A model generated the notes under the pieces. That model saw only the letters and a program-made list of their open reading frames with translations, was not told the origin of the DNA and ran no database searches. DNA of 64,000 nt from JACKOB01 sp024234575 (GTDB taxonomy: Bacteria; Pseudomonadota; Gammaproteobacteria; Pseudomonadales; Oleiphilaceae). Location of the stretch: the NCBI GenBank assembly GCA_051208035.1, contig JBPJFZ010000003.1, forward strand, positions 186,001-250,000, written 5' to 3'. The position numbers were made by a program, and so were the translations under genes. Below are positions 1-8,687 of this stretch, in pieces. Positions within the stretch are counted from its first letter, which is position 1, and the number at the start of each line of letters is the position of its first letter.

Positions 1-117
1 TGTGCTTTGCATCATCGGTGTGGCCTGGATATTCAAAACCGGGTGCCGGTTGAAAGACTAGGGTTCTAAGTGGTTGATAATAGAAGGGTATATAGCTTTG
101 AGAGTCCTTTCGTCCAT
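1..117. other. Window edge, no assignable gene
   Basis: This short edge segment could carry the 3' end of a gene that starts before the window: the first forward frame stays open to a TAA at 67-69, and the second forward frame is open for about 18 codons. Neither tail is recognisable. No terminator or promoter stands out. Confidence 0.2.
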
Positions 118-1164
118 TCATTCCATGCTCCTCATTTCGATCTGCATGGCGTTTTCAACGCCCTTTTGTCTGCCCTTTTGATGATAGTAGGATTTACCAC
201 AGAGGTTTTGCTGATGCCAATACAGCTTCATAGCTAGTGGCAAACCAGGTAGCCAAAATTTACGGTGGGTTTTTCGACGCGCTTCAATCGCGCCGAGAGT
301 GACTTCTGCCATTACCACTCCAGGGCCTTCTTGTGCTTGCCGGTATGCCAGGATATGACCTTGCGCATCAACAATCTGTGTGCCGCCGACAAACTCCGTA
401 TGGTAGGGCAGTGTTTTTGAAACCCCGGGGATTAGCATGAAGTCAGTGCTAAATTGCCCGCAGTGGGATGCATGCAATACCGGCACACCTAAGTGCCTTG
501 CCAGTTCAGACGGTGCATTCTCAGCTAAGTATCGATTATATTGAGCGATAGCTGCAAATGCTTGATTGGTAAAGGCTCCCCAGTTATCAGGCATCGTCCA
601 CCAGTGAGAGCCTGTCATCGCTAGGTCTATTTTACCGATAAGTCGCTGTATCGTTTGTGTGCGGATCAGCTCCCAGCAGACGGCTGCACCAACACCTCCA
701 ATGTGGGTATCAAACGCCCCAGTATCGTTACCTGGTGCATAAAATGCGTTCTCCCACATCGTCGGAAGGTCTTTATCATGGCGGTGTATGGTTCCATCAG
801 GCTCAACAAAATGATAACGATTGTAAACTTCACCACACTCTGCAATCAGCATCGAGCCACCGATCCAGCAATCGTGACGTGCAGCGATAGATTTAAGGAA
901 GTTTACCGCCTCATTATCTGCTGGCAAAACAGCTTTAAAAGCCTCCTCCTTAAAAACGACCCTAGAGGTAAAGAACTCAGGAAGTGCGATAAGCCTCGCA
1001 CCTTTGGCGATAGCCTCAAGGCACAAGGATTCTGCTCGCTGCAGGTTAGTTTGCACATCACCTGTGGTAGCTTCGAGCGCAATAGCGGCAACGGTCAGCC
1101 TTTTATTTGTCAGTTGAGTGGATTCAATCAAGTTTAGTCTCCAATAACGCATGAAATTACCCAT
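118..1164 (-). CDS. Carbon-nitrogen hydrolase (nitrilase superfamily)
   Basis: A 348-residue member of the nitrilase/amidase superfamily, cytoplasmic enzymes that hydrolyse C-N bonds of amides, ureas or nitriles. The catalytic Glu-Lys-Cys triad is visible in order: Glu in ALPEFF, Lys in RHDKDLP and Cys in AVCWELIR. The length is a little above the usual 270-330 because of about 20 extra residues before the first beta strand (LTVAAIAL), so translation could begin at the second Met (MRYWRL). It faces away from the cytochrome cluster and shares the 1165-1470 intergenic region with it, which does not prove a functional link. The substrate cannot be read from sequence; family membership is secure. 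Confidence 0.9.
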   Translation of the reverse strand: MGNFMRYWRLNLIESTQLTNKRLTVAAIALEATTGDVQTNLQRAESLCLEAIAKGARLIALPEFFTSRVVFKEEAFKAVLPADNEAVNFLKSIAARHDCWIGGSMLIAECGEVYNRYHFVEPDGTIHRHDKDLPTMWENAFYAPGNDTGAFDTHIGGVGAAVCWELIRTQTIQRLIGKIDLAMTGSHWWTMPDNWGAFTNQAFAAIAQYNRYLAENAPSELARHLGVPVLHASHCGQFSTDFMLIPGVSKTLPYHTEFVGGTQIVDAQGHILAYRQAQEGPGVVMAEVTLGAIEARRKTHRKFWLPGLPLAMKLYWHQQNLCGKSYYHQKGRQKGVENAMQIEMRSME

Positions 1165-1470
1165 ATTTCATCCGCAAAAATGTTGCATATTTTCATCCCG
1201 ATTATTGTGCTACCGCTTGATCAAAGTCAGTTCTATTCTCCTTTTAAATCAATAAATAAGATAAATCTCATGAAGTGGTTAAGTGCGACAATTTGTCACT
1301 CTGCAGCGCGGTGTCTTTGAGGATAATTCGCGGCTTAAGCTATGCAGCTGGCCAACCAAAAGAATAAATTAATATTGATGCTGTGCTAACTAACTGCAGA
1401 ATTATTAAGCTGTTAACCCGCGCGTAGCTAAATTTTCAGTGAGTAACTATCTCACCCAATAAAAACGATC
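1165..1470. promoter_or_regulatory. Divergent intergenic region upstream of the cytochrome cluster
   Basis: This 306-bp gap separates the nitrilase gene from the first cytochrome gene and must hold the main promoter of the cluster. Three weak elements are visible: TTGATCAAAGTCAG (1217-1230), a half-match to an FNR/Anr box; the perfect 11-bp palindrome GACAATTTGTC (1287-1297); and GTGAG-N7-CTCAC (about 1440-1456) just before the start codon. None is strong enough to name a regulator. No convincing -35/-10 pair was found. Confidence 0.3.
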
Positions 1471-4407
1471 ATGGAAATTATGATGAGAAGCGCACCATTA
1501 CTTGATAAATGGACATTAATCTATCGCCGCGTAGTAATTTTGTTAGTAACGATGCTCAGTTTAAATGCCGCATTGGCTTATGAAAACTCGGTAGATGATC
1601 CGGTTGTGCATCCTGCTATTCCGCTTTTAGATGAGGCGGGAAAGCATGTTCTGGATAGTGGTAACCCCTATAGCTCACGCACCAGTTGCGGCACCAGTGG
1701 TTGCCATAACTATGAGCAGATTACCCATGCGTTTCACTTTCAAATGGGACGAGATGAGGCAAGTGACGACTTTGGTGAAAAGCGTGGCTTGCCTAACCTT
1801 GTATCGCCTGGTTATTTTGGCGGTTATAACTGTATGGGTGGAAATAACCCGGATATGCTTGCCAAGAAGAAAAATGAAAGCGCTGCAGACTTTTCCGATA
1901 GAGGTGCGGCGGGCTTCGTTCAGCGATGCGCCAGCTGCCATATGGGTGGGGGGTGGATGGAGCATGATCGTAACGGCAATCGGTATGATGAAACTGACCC
2001 AACTACGGTAGCCAATCTTGATGGCGACTACTTTAATCGCGGCACCAATGAGCAAAATCAGCCCGCGAGCGAAGACATGGTTACCCAGTGGGATTGGAAG
2101 AAAAGCGGTGTAATTGAGGCAGATTGCTTTATGTGCCACACCGACTACTCGAATCTGATTAAGCTCAAAGAGTCACCATCAACCAGCAACGCACTTAGTG
2201 AGTATCAGGCACTGCGCCGATCCAAGTTAATTGGTAAAGGTTATTTCCGTTATGCAAATAGTGCGATGTTTGCGTTTATGAATCTAAATGCCACTGATGA
2301 TAGTACTGAGGATAAAACGCTACTTAGCTTTGCAAAAACGGAGCACACAGAACATAGCAGCCATGGTGGTGGGTATGACTATGATTTGTCGCTGCAAAAT
2401 GAACTCCCAAACCTGACTTGGAATGCCGCTGCATTTGATAGTAATAAAAAAGTCAGTATTCCAATGCTGAAATTTCCCACGAATGAAAACTGCATGCAGT
2501 GCCATTTAACCAGCAACTCACGCCGTGGTTTTTATGGCTTTGGCGAGGCATCTAAGATAGAAACGGATACGGCAGATGGCGGCACACTGATCGAAGACTA
2601 TCAAGACGATGTACACAAGGGGAAAACCTGGACAGAAGCAAACGGTGAAACCAGAAGCATTGAAAACTGTAATGCCTGTCACAGCAGGCGTTATTTCGAC
2701 CCTTCGTACAGTAACGTGGATCTGGATGCAAATCATAACTTTCTGAAAGGTAATTCAGATATGGATTTGCGTAACGATTTGGACTATAGCCCTAACGCCC
2801 GCTCCTGTGAGTACTGCCATGATGAGGCACCTAATAAAGCGATACCTTCCGGGCATAACAGCATGCTTGAGGCGCACCGTGAAATCTGGAAGGCCAACGG
2901 CGATATGACGGGTTATCCAAAAGACACGTTGACGAGCATTACGCAAACGCATTTGGATGTTGTGAGTTGCCAAGCTTGCCATATCACCGATAAGAAGTAC
3001 GGTAGTGGTAGCTCTGCGAAAGACATTCAGTTGTCGTATCGTTACCGTCAGGCAGAAGATGGCGTATTAAAAATAGTGCCATATAACCCTCGTATTCGTG
3101 CCTACTGGAAAGACAAAAACAGCGGTCGGATTTTAACAAGCACAGAACGCAATAGTGTCTTTGAGGCGGGAAAAGACAAACAGGGTAATTCCATTGGCTT
3201 GATTAAGAACCCGGTTTCTGGTGCCGAGTTGGCGCAAGTGTCGGCGCGTATGTCGCATGGCTCGCTGCAGTTTAGTGATCCGACTACTGTCGAGGGCGTG
3301 AAAGCGTTAAAGGCCGCCTACGATGCGCTGTTGGCATCCAAAGGCGTGACCGGTCCAGATACGGCGCAAGTATGGACAGAATCTAACGAGTACCTGATTT
3401 CTCACAATACGCGATCCGCAGCGGCTTCTGTGCAGTGCGACAGTTGCCATAACAAAAAGCAGGATGGTGCATTCAGCTCATTGTTAAAAGTGGACGGATT
3501 GTTTGGCGAGCAAAATACCCGAGTCGTGACGAAGTTGCCAAATCGTAGTCTGGTAGATGACGGAACAGTGTTGCTGGATTTGGATTATATGAAGATTCAA
3601 GACGATGGCACCGTGATGGAGAATATTTCTGACATTCTCTACACCACCAAAGTCGATCCTTTTATGAGCATTCTGAAAGCCAGCAGCAGTAGCTCTGTTA
3701 CATCAAGAATGACACTGATGCCGGATAAAAACGAAGCCATTAACAGCCTGAACTTATCCGTGGCAACAACAGATAGATTACTGTCGCAGTTTGGTAGTGA
3801 TGGCGTGTTGATGCTGAAAAATACGGTTGGTGACAGTAATTTGCGCCGAGCCTGGTTAATGGTAGATGGTGGTGCCAACCACTTCGCTGATTATCGTATT
3901 GAAATGGAAATCGCCGAGAAGACTGTGCGAGACAGCGCTGCAGCAGCAGGCAAGGGCAGTCTTAAGTCGGCGATGGTGACACTCACCGTCAAAGACCAGA
4001 AAAACAGGACGGTTTCCCAATTTAATAACGACGTTGTTTTCGTCAAGCTCCCTTATGATGGTGATCAAACTGATCTTGCGAACGTTACCGTACTGACTTC
4101 AGGTGATGGCATGAACTGGACAACTATCGCAGCGGAAGACCTTATCGATTTGCAGTCGACGACGCCTCAAAGTGATGGCTTTGTGATCTTTCGCACGAAC
4201 CATTTTAGCTATTTCGTTGTGGCCAATAGTGTCACCGCCGTTGATGTCAGCACGGAAACAAACGGCTCAGGCAGCAGTTCGAGTGGTGGTGGTTCACTTA
4301 ACCCGTGGTTGCTGATGTTATTGTTGCCAGGGTTTATTGGCTTCCGTGGCAAAAGCTATGGCGGAAAAATTGATGAAATCAATCTGGCAGCAGGTTCGCA
4401 GGGCTAG
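1471..4407 (+). CDS. Octaheme c-type cytochrome with GlyGly-CTERM surface-sorting tail
   Basis: A 978-residue secreted multiheme cytochrome. The signal peptide ends near residue 36 (LNAALA). Seven CxxCH heme sites lie at about residues 153, 219, 341, 400, 446, 500 and 656, and one CX4CH site (CGTSGCH) at 73, giving eight hemes. Residues 660-930 have no heme motifs and look beta-rich. The C-terminus has a Gly/Ser linker, GGGSLNPW at about 939, a hydrophobic stretch and basic residues: the architecture of a GlyGly-CTERM signal, which is cut by rhombosortase and marks type II secretion substrates for the cell surface. About 20 extra residues follow the basic patch, which is unusual. Translation may really begin at the Met at 1480 or 1483, since GGAA at 1473 is the better ribosome site. 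It is probably the outermost electron-transfer protein of the cluster; its acceptor or donor is unknown. Confidence 0.85.
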   Translation: MEIMMRSAPLLDKWTLIYRRVVILLVTMLSLNAALAYENSVDDPVVHPAIPLLDEAGKHVLDSGNPYSSRTSCGTSGCHNYEQITHAFHFQMGRDEASDDFGEKRGLPNLVSPGYFGGYNCMGGNNPDMLAKKKNESAADFSDRGAAGFVQRCASCHMGGGWMEHDRNGNRYDETDPTTVANLDGDYFNRGTNEQNQPASEDMVTQWDWKKSGVIEADCFMCHTDYSNLIKLKESPSTSNALSEYQALRRSKLIGKGYFRYANSAMFAFMNLNATDDSTEDKTLLSFAKTEHTEHSSHGGGYDYDLSLQNELPNLTWNAAAFDSNKKVSIPMLKFPTNENCMQCHLTSNSRRGFYGFGEASKIETDTADGGTLIEDYQDDVHKGKTWTEANGETRSIENCNACHSRRYFDPSYSNVDLDANHNFLKGNSDMDLRNDLDYSPNARSCEYCHDEAPNKAIPSGHNSMLEAHREIWKANGDMTGYPKDTLTSITQTHLDVVSCQACHITDKKYGSGSSAKDIQLSYRYRQAEDGVLKIVPYNPRIRAYWKDKNSGRILTSTERNSVFEAGKDKQGNSIGLIKNPVSGAELAQVSARMSHGSLQFSDPTTVEGVKALKAAYDALLASKGVTGPDTAQVWTESNEYLISHNTRSAAASVQCDSCHNKKQDGAFSSLLKVDGLFGEQNTRVVTKLPNRSLVDDGTVLLDLDYMKIQDDGTVMENISDILYTTKVDPFMSILKASSSSSVTSRMTLMPDKNEAINSLNLSVATTDRLLSQFGSDGVLMLKNTVGDSNLRRAWLMVDGGANHFADYRIEMEIAEKTVRDSAAAAGKGSLKSAMVTLTVKDQKNRTVSQFNNDVVFVKLPYDGDQTDLANVTVLTSGDGMNWTTIAAEDLIDLQSTTPQSDGFVIFRTNHFSYFVVANSVTAVDVSTETNGSGSSSSGGGSLNPWLLMLLLPGFIGFRGKSYGGKIDEINLAAGSQG

Positions 4408-4416
4408 CTTCTTTAT

Positions 4417-4446
4417 CGTCACTCCTGCAGTCATGCGGGAGTGGCG
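4417..4446 (+). other. Intercistronic stem-loop after the surface cytochrome gene
   Basis: A strong hairpin: CGTCACTCCTGCA (4417-4429), loop GTCA, then TGCGGGAGTGGCG (4434-4446), pairing over 13 bp with wobbles. No T-run follows, so it is not a textbook terminator. It may be an attenuator, or a 3'-end stabiliser giving the first gene a different mRNA level from the genes downstream. Confidence 0.55.
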
Positions 4447-4522
4447 ACTGAAGCATTCACTGCGTCACCAGGATCTAACCATTATTTAATGACTGGCACA
4501 CTCCATTGGCGAGAGGCTTTCT

Positions 4523-4768
4523 ATGGCTATGTCACAAGATGAAAAAACGAGTATACCGGCGCCGTTAATCAAAGCGTTACCCTGGCTAGCTGGGGCAGGT
4601 TTTGCTGCCGGACAGATTTTAGCTGCAACCCGTTGTACCGTACCCGAGCAGGGGCAGTGCAGTGCTTGTGGTAGTTGCGTGATTGCGTTGGGGTCTCTGG
4701 TGACTTGGGCGGTGGCGCGTCAGCGTGATAAGGAAGACTTCTTTATTGATAAGTCTAGTCACTCCTGA
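4523..4768 (+). CDS. Small Cys-rich membrane protein of the cytochrome cluster
   Basis: An 81-residue protein I do not recognise. It has two hydrophobic segments (about residues 18-35 and 53-66) around a loop with four Cys, RCTVPEQGQCSACGSC, in a C-X8-C-X2-C-X2-C pattern. That spacing could bind a metal or Fe-S cluster or form disulfides. There is no CxxCH, so it is not a heme c protein. A GAGAGG ribosome site precedes the ATG, and the gene ends 6 bp before the beta-barrel gene. Its position suggests an assembly, anchoring or electron-transfer role, which is inference only. Confidence 0.6.
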   Translation: MAMSQDEKTSIPAPLIKALPWLAGAGFAAGQILAATRCTVPEQGQCSACGSCVIALGSLVTWAVARQRDKEDFFIDKSSHS

Positions 4769-4774
4769 GCTTCT

Positions 4775-6031
4775 ATGTTGAGTTTACCGAAAGTGTTGAT
4801 AGCCGCCTTTTTGTTGCCAGCCGCAGGCTATGGTGGTGGCCTTAGCGGCACTTTCGAGACCGGTATACAAGCGGACAATCGTGAGGATGATGCGATGTTT
4901 TTAGCCCATCTTGGCTATCTGTCATACGTGTCTGACGATGCTAACCTGGAAGCAACTATCGATTATTTACTTAAGACTGATAACGAGAGCGAGCTGAATC
5001 AGTTCTATGGTCGATATCGGTTGTTGCAACAGGATGTCGTGGCGACGGTCGGGCGCTTTAATCGCTTTGACAATTTAGGCTATTACACATTGGATGGAAT
5101 ACAGCTGGTGCAACATCAAGATAATCGCCAAATACAGTTTTATGGTGGGCAACCTCGACGCACTGATGATACCCATACGCTCACTGGTGATTATTTGTAT
5201 GGTATTGAGGCCTTGTTTACGCAGCCACTATATACACGGCAGCTGTCGGGTAATGTTGACGATGCTCCGGTGAATTGGCATCGGCCGATCCCTTCGGTTG
5301 GTTATCGGATAGGGTTGCAGCAGTTAAAACAGGGCAGCACAGCCAGCCGGCTTAACCTCGGTGCCAGTTACAAGAACAACGGGGATTTCTTAGTCACCGA
5401 CCGTCAAGAGGTTGATTTTACCGGTAGTTACCAATTTGAACAGGATACGTTTGAAAATCTGCTGTTCGATTCCAGATTCTATGCAGACAATCAAAACTAT
5501 CTACAGTTTACCTACGAATACTATGATCCAGATCGGGAAAGCCCGAGCTTTCGAGAGTACTTCTACACCTCCTATGCCATAGGCGCACAACAACTGGCAG
5601 AGGCTGCATTTAATCATATCGAATCAGATGGATTGACCTGGATGGTGGCTGGCCGCAAGACCAGTCGAGAGAGCAGCAATGCCAATGGTTATGGTTTTCG
5701 AGCCAGCCTTGGGGCACAGCCTTGGCCCTATATCGATGTGTTGGCAGAGATAGATATGCTTGCTCTGGGGGATGACAAAATAGAAAGCCTTTGGCTTGCC
5801 GGTAGCAATTCACCTGACGCCAAAACCCGTTTGAGCCTGGAAACAGGCCTGCAGTTTGAAAGTAAATCACTTTATGGATTTAACCGGACATTAGGATTTC
5901 GAGCGAGCTATCAGTACATGATTAATCGGGATTTTTTTCTAACGGCCACCGCGCAGCAGTTGTGGAATAGCCGCAAAGCAAATGAATACTTGGTGAACTG
6001 CTATATCGTCTACTACCTGTATAGAGGCTAG
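4775..6031 (+). CDS. Predicted outer-membrane beta-barrel of the cytochrome cluster
   Basis: A 418-residue protein with a signal peptide (LLPAAGYGGG, about residues 1-20) followed by many alternating aromatic/polar strands, for example FYGRYRLL, YLQFTYEYYD and VNCYIVYYLYRG at the C-terminus. This pattern fits an outer-membrane porin-like barrel. It has no heme motif. Lying between the small membrane protein and a heptaheme cytochrome, it is the natural candidate for the barrel of a porin-cytochrome conduit, the role played by MtrB in MtrCAB. It is much shorter than MtrB (near 700 residues), lacks the MtrB N-terminal CxxC that I would look for, and no homology to MtrB is claimed. A plain porin is the alternative. 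Confidence 0.7.
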   Translation: MLSLPKVLIAAFLLPAAGYGGGLSGTFETGIQADNREDDAMFLAHLGYLSYVSDDANLEATIDYLLKTDNESELNQFYGRYRLLQQDVVATVGRFNRFDNLGYYTLDGIQLVQHQDNRQIQFYGGQPRRTDDTHTLTGDYLYGIEALFTQPLYTRQLSGNVDDAPVNWHRPIPSVGYRIGLQQLKQGSTASRLNLGASYKNNGDFLVTDRQEVDFTGSYQFEQDTFENLLFDSRFYADNQNYLQFTYEYYDPDRESPSFREYFYTSYAIGAQQLAEAAFNHIESDGLTWMVAGRKTSRESSNANGYGFRASLGAQPWPYIDVLAEIDMLALGDDKIESLWLAGSNSPDAKTRLSLETGLQFESKSLYGFNRTLGFRASYQYMINRDFFLTATAQQLWNSRKANEYLVNCYIVYYLYRG

Positions 6032-6034
6032 CTT

Positions 6035-6697
6035 GTGAATATCGAGCCCACTGAAAATTCACCTGTTCAACACCGCCTCATTGGTTTTATGCAAACGATT
6101 GCTATGTATGGCATGGCAATACTGGTGGTTACCGGCGAGGTGTCTGCTGAGGGTTTTGCTAACCAGAGTAATCCCGTGAAAGTCTGGTGGGAAAAACGCA
6201 ACGAACAGCGTGATCTGTTTTTTCCGCATAATGCGCATCGAGAAGTATTGAAAGAAAACGGTGATAGTTGTCTGCTCTGTCATTCGTTTAATAAAAACAG
6301 CCTTACAGACCCACAGCAAATTGATCAGTTAACGGCAATTACCAACGAGCCTCTGCAAGCTGTCTGTCATAGCTGTCATGTGCAAGAGAGAACGGCACCA
6401 TGGCGTTGTGAGCTATGCCATAGCCAAAAGCAAGACATTTGGCCGGATGATCATAATGGCAATTATTTGCGCCATCATAGTGAAGATGCCCGACAAACTG
6501 AGCCAGTTTGTCGGACCTGCCACTTAGACCTGTCTTTCTGCACAGATTGCCATTTTCGCCGTCAACCCCGTGGTGGTGAGTTTCATCCTCTGGGCTATAT
6601 CGACCGACATGGGCTGGAAGTGCGCATGAATGCGGCGGACTGTGGTCGTTGCCATAATCCGTCCTATTGCAGTGACTGTCACAGGAGTAGACGCTAG
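6035..6697 (+). CDS. Heptaheme periplasmic c-type cytochrome
   Basis: A 220-residue protein beginning at GTG, 3 bp after the barrel gene stop. The N-terminus has a hydrophobic export signal (about residues 17-38). Seven CxxCH motifs lie at about residues 79, 111, 125, 159, 169, 203 and 212, roughly one heme per 20 residues over the second half, with extra His residues for bis-His ligation. This compact, heme-dense layout is typical of electron-wire cytochromes. Lying directly after the barrel gene, it may plug into the barrel as MtrA does in MtrB; that is inferred from gene order, not homology. The stop codon abuts the next ATG, indicating translational coupling. Confidence 0.85.
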   Translation: MNIEPTENSPVQHRLIGFMQTIAMYGMAILVVTGEVSAEGFANQSNPVKVWWEKRNEQRDLFFPHNAHREVLKENGDSCLLCHSFNKNSLTDPQQIDQLTAITNEPLQAVCHSCHVQERTAPWRCELCHSQKQDIWPDDHNGNYLRHHSEDARQTEPVCRTCHLDLSFCTDCHFRRQPRGGEFHPLGYIDRHGLEVRMNAADCGRCHNPSYCSDCHRSRR

Positions 6698-7726
6698 ATG
6701 GTCAACAATTGGTCTACGCTGTGTCTATTGATTTTGTCATTTGCAATAGTGCTGACTGGCTGTGGTGAAAGTAGCCGTGACAGCGGTGACAGATACAACG
6801 CTGGCAATGCCTCTACCAGCAGCCCCCATGAAGGCCAAACCTGGCAACTGCTAAACGCGAGTCATGGTGGCAATGGCTCTGCCTGGGGCTTGCCCGATTG
6901 CGATGGCTGTCATGTGCTGTCGGCCATTCACCTTGACCGTTTGAACGTCCGCCAGATCGTTAGAGACAAAGGTTACATCACCTGTGCTGGCTGTCATGGC
7001 AGTAATGGAACTGATGCGCCGCGACGCTGTCTGGTTTGCCATAATCCACAAGATCTTCCGGCAGCGCCAACTCAACTGGGGCGCATTAGCCATAACTTTA
7101 ATAGTGACGCGACCAGCCCATTGCGTGATGACAACTGCATTGCCTGTCACCAGTCATCAAATATGGACGGAGAATTTAATCTGCAGGATGACCTGACTCG
7201 TTACACCAACGAGAATCTTGAGCATCAGCCATATCAGAGTACGACCGATTTTTGTCTTCGCTGTCACAACAGCCATCATCAGCAACCTGGATTTGAAATG
7301 ACCGGCAAAACACCAAGAGACCCGCTTATCGCCATGGCCGATAACTATGCCTATGTAGATTGGCATGGACGGCAAGATGGTAGCGGTCAACGTGCCTATA
7401 ATGGCCTGCGGGATGGGTATCAATATCAAAGCACTGTTGCCTGCACTGACTGCCACGCCATGCATGGTACGCATAATCAAAAGCTGATTATCGGGTCTGC
7501 AAGTGCGGGCGCTGCATTGCTGACGCCGCAATTTAGGGCGCATGATTTTGCTGTCACGATTGAAAATGGTGATTTTTCCCAGCTTTGTGTTCTTTGTCAT
7601 CGTATGCAAACCATTCTTGAACAAGCGGAAACAGACACCGGCAATGGGCTTGCTGGTGTGCATGCAACCGGTAGCGATTGCCGGTCCTGCCATCGCCACG
7701 GGCAATCAACGCAGGTTGGGCTTTAA
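6698..7726 (+). CDS. Octaheme c-type cytochrome lipoprotein
   Basis: A 342-residue protein with a lipoprotein signal, SFAIVLTGC, placing the lipidated Cys at residue 21. Eight CxxCH motifs lie at about residues 68, 96, 111, 147, 186, 249, 297 and 328. Lipidation implies membrane attachment. Ser and Arg after the Cys do not specify inner-membrane retention by the Asp+2 rule, so outer-membrane anchoring is likelier. It begins at the base after the preceding stop codon. It could be the outer-membrane cytochrome that passes electrons to or from the surface octaheme protein. No catalytic domain is recognisable. Confidence 0.87.
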   Translation: MVNNWSTLCLLILSFAIVLTGCGESSRDSGDRYNAGNASTSSPHEGQTWQLLNASHGGNGSAWGLPDCDGCHVLSAIHLDRLNVRQIVRDKGYITCAGCHGSNGTDAPRRCLVCHNPQDLPAAPTQLGRISHNFNSDATSPLRDDNCIACHQSSNMDGEFNLQDDLTRYTNENLEHQPYQSTTDFCLRCHNSHHQQPGFEMTGKTPRDPLIAMADNYAYVDWHGRQDGSGQRAYNGLRDGYQYQSTVACTDCHAMHGTHNQKLIIGSASAGAALLTPQFRAHDFAVTIENGDFSQLCVLCHRMQTILEQAETDTGNGLAGVHATGSDCRSCHRHGQSTQVGL

Positions 7727-7728
7727 GC

Positions 7729-8676
7729 ATGTGGCGACCTTGGCTGATGGTTCTGTTTCTGCTGTTTGTGATGGCATCAAGTCTTGCTGATGCAGGGGAG
7801 GTGCAATCATCAGTGCGTCATCATGTAGTCGATGTTGTTATTCCGCAAACAATGAATCTGCCAGAGAGCTTTCCAGTTAAGCCTGATCTTCTTGATGGCA
7901 TTCCCTCTGCTGATAGCAAAAAGCTAACTTGTTTAACCTGTCATGATGATGACAGGTTAAAAGATGAAAGGCTGTCAGCCGAGTTGTTTTCGATAGAAAC
8001 ACAAGACACTGAAGCAGGCCCCCATCTTCGTGAAGGCCCCTATGAGGAACTCACTGACTTTTGTTATCGCTGCCACGATCGGAAGAAGAATCAACGACCG
8101 AATCTGCACATTATGCTCGATGAGCAAGGTGACATTATCGAAACACAGTGTACCTATTGCCACGATGGTCTCCCAGATATCGAGGCGTCGCGCAAGCTCG
8201 ATGTGTCGCCTGCTGAAAAGCCGAAATTGCGCTTGGCCGCAGAGAAAATCTGCTACGGCTGCCATCTGAAAACTCCTCATCTCAATGCCGGCTCCCACCA
8301 GGTAAAAGCCAGCGAGAAAATGCAAGAACGTATCCGCGATTATTCGACGAGTGAAAATATAACAATCCCTTTAGGGAAATCGGGAGAGGTACTTTGCATC
8401 ACTTGCCACTCGCCGCACCAGAAAGGGGTGTTAGACATGCAGCACCCTGCAGGCAAGCAAGCCGGTAACGGCAACTTAAAACGAGGTGTTCAATACCGCC
8501 GCCACGCCTGGAACGACGTTTATGTACAAGATAAAAAATGGCGATTGGCCAGGTTTTCAGAAGAGCATGGCTGGTTACCGCAAGTGCAGTATCAACGCCT
8601 TGAGCATGAAGAGTTAATCCGGCTGCCAGCAAAGGATGGCAGTTTGTGTCTGGTTTGCCACCAGTTTGAGTTTTAG
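7729..8676 (+). CDS. Hexaheme periplasmic c-type cytochrome
   Basis: 315 residues from the ATG at 7729, chosen because it gives a clean signal peptide (MWRPWLMVLFLLF, cleavage near ADA) two bases after the upstream stop; a longer reading from 7678 would overlap the previous gene. Six CxxCH motifs lie at about residues 68, 112, 141, 175, 223 and 307. Several are followed by His-rich segments (HLKTPHLNAGSH) that can give distal heme ligands. The CxxCHSPH segment near 223 recalls the doubled CxxCH repeats seen in multiheme cytochromes of anaerobic respiration. It is a probable soluble periplasmic carrier between the inner-membrane protein encoded next and the outer-membrane components. Confidence 0.85.
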   Translation: MWRPWLMVLFLLFVMASSLADAGEVQSSVRHHVVDVVIPQTMNLPESFPVKPDLLDGIPSADSKKLTCLTCHDDDRLKDERLSAELFSIETQDTEAGPHLREGPYEELTDFCYRCHDRKKNQRPNLHIMLDEQGDIIETQCTYCHDGLPDIEASRKLDVSPAEKPKLRLAAEKICYGCHLKTPHLNAGSHQVKASEKMQERIRDYSTSENITIPLGKSGEVLCITCHSPHQKGVLDMQHPAGKQAGNGNLKRGVQYRRHAWNDVYVQDKKWRLARFSEEHGWLPQVQYQRLEHEELIRLPAKDGSLCLVCHQFEF

Positions 8677-8687
8677 TAGGAAAAGAT

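Noticed and set aside
1217..1230. FNR/Anr box TTGATCAAAGTCAG upstream of the cytochrome cluster
   Set aside because: Only the left half-site matches the TTGAT-N4-ATCAA consensus (right half 3 of 5), so it is not reported as a site.
1471..4407. The octaheme protein as octaheme tetrathionate or hydroxylamine reductase
   Set aside because: Heme spacing and the CX4CH first site do not give a catalytic Lys-ligated CxxCK-type heme, and the long C-terminal beta-rich region and surface tail do not fit those enzymes.
4775..6031. The barrel as an MtrB or PioB orthologue
   Set aside because: It is far too short and I see no MtrB-type N-terminal motif; only the general barrel pattern is supported.
7678..7728. 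Longer N-terminus for the hexaheme gene
   Set aside because: It would overlap the upstream coding end and lacks a signal peptide; the ATG at 7729 gives a clean one.
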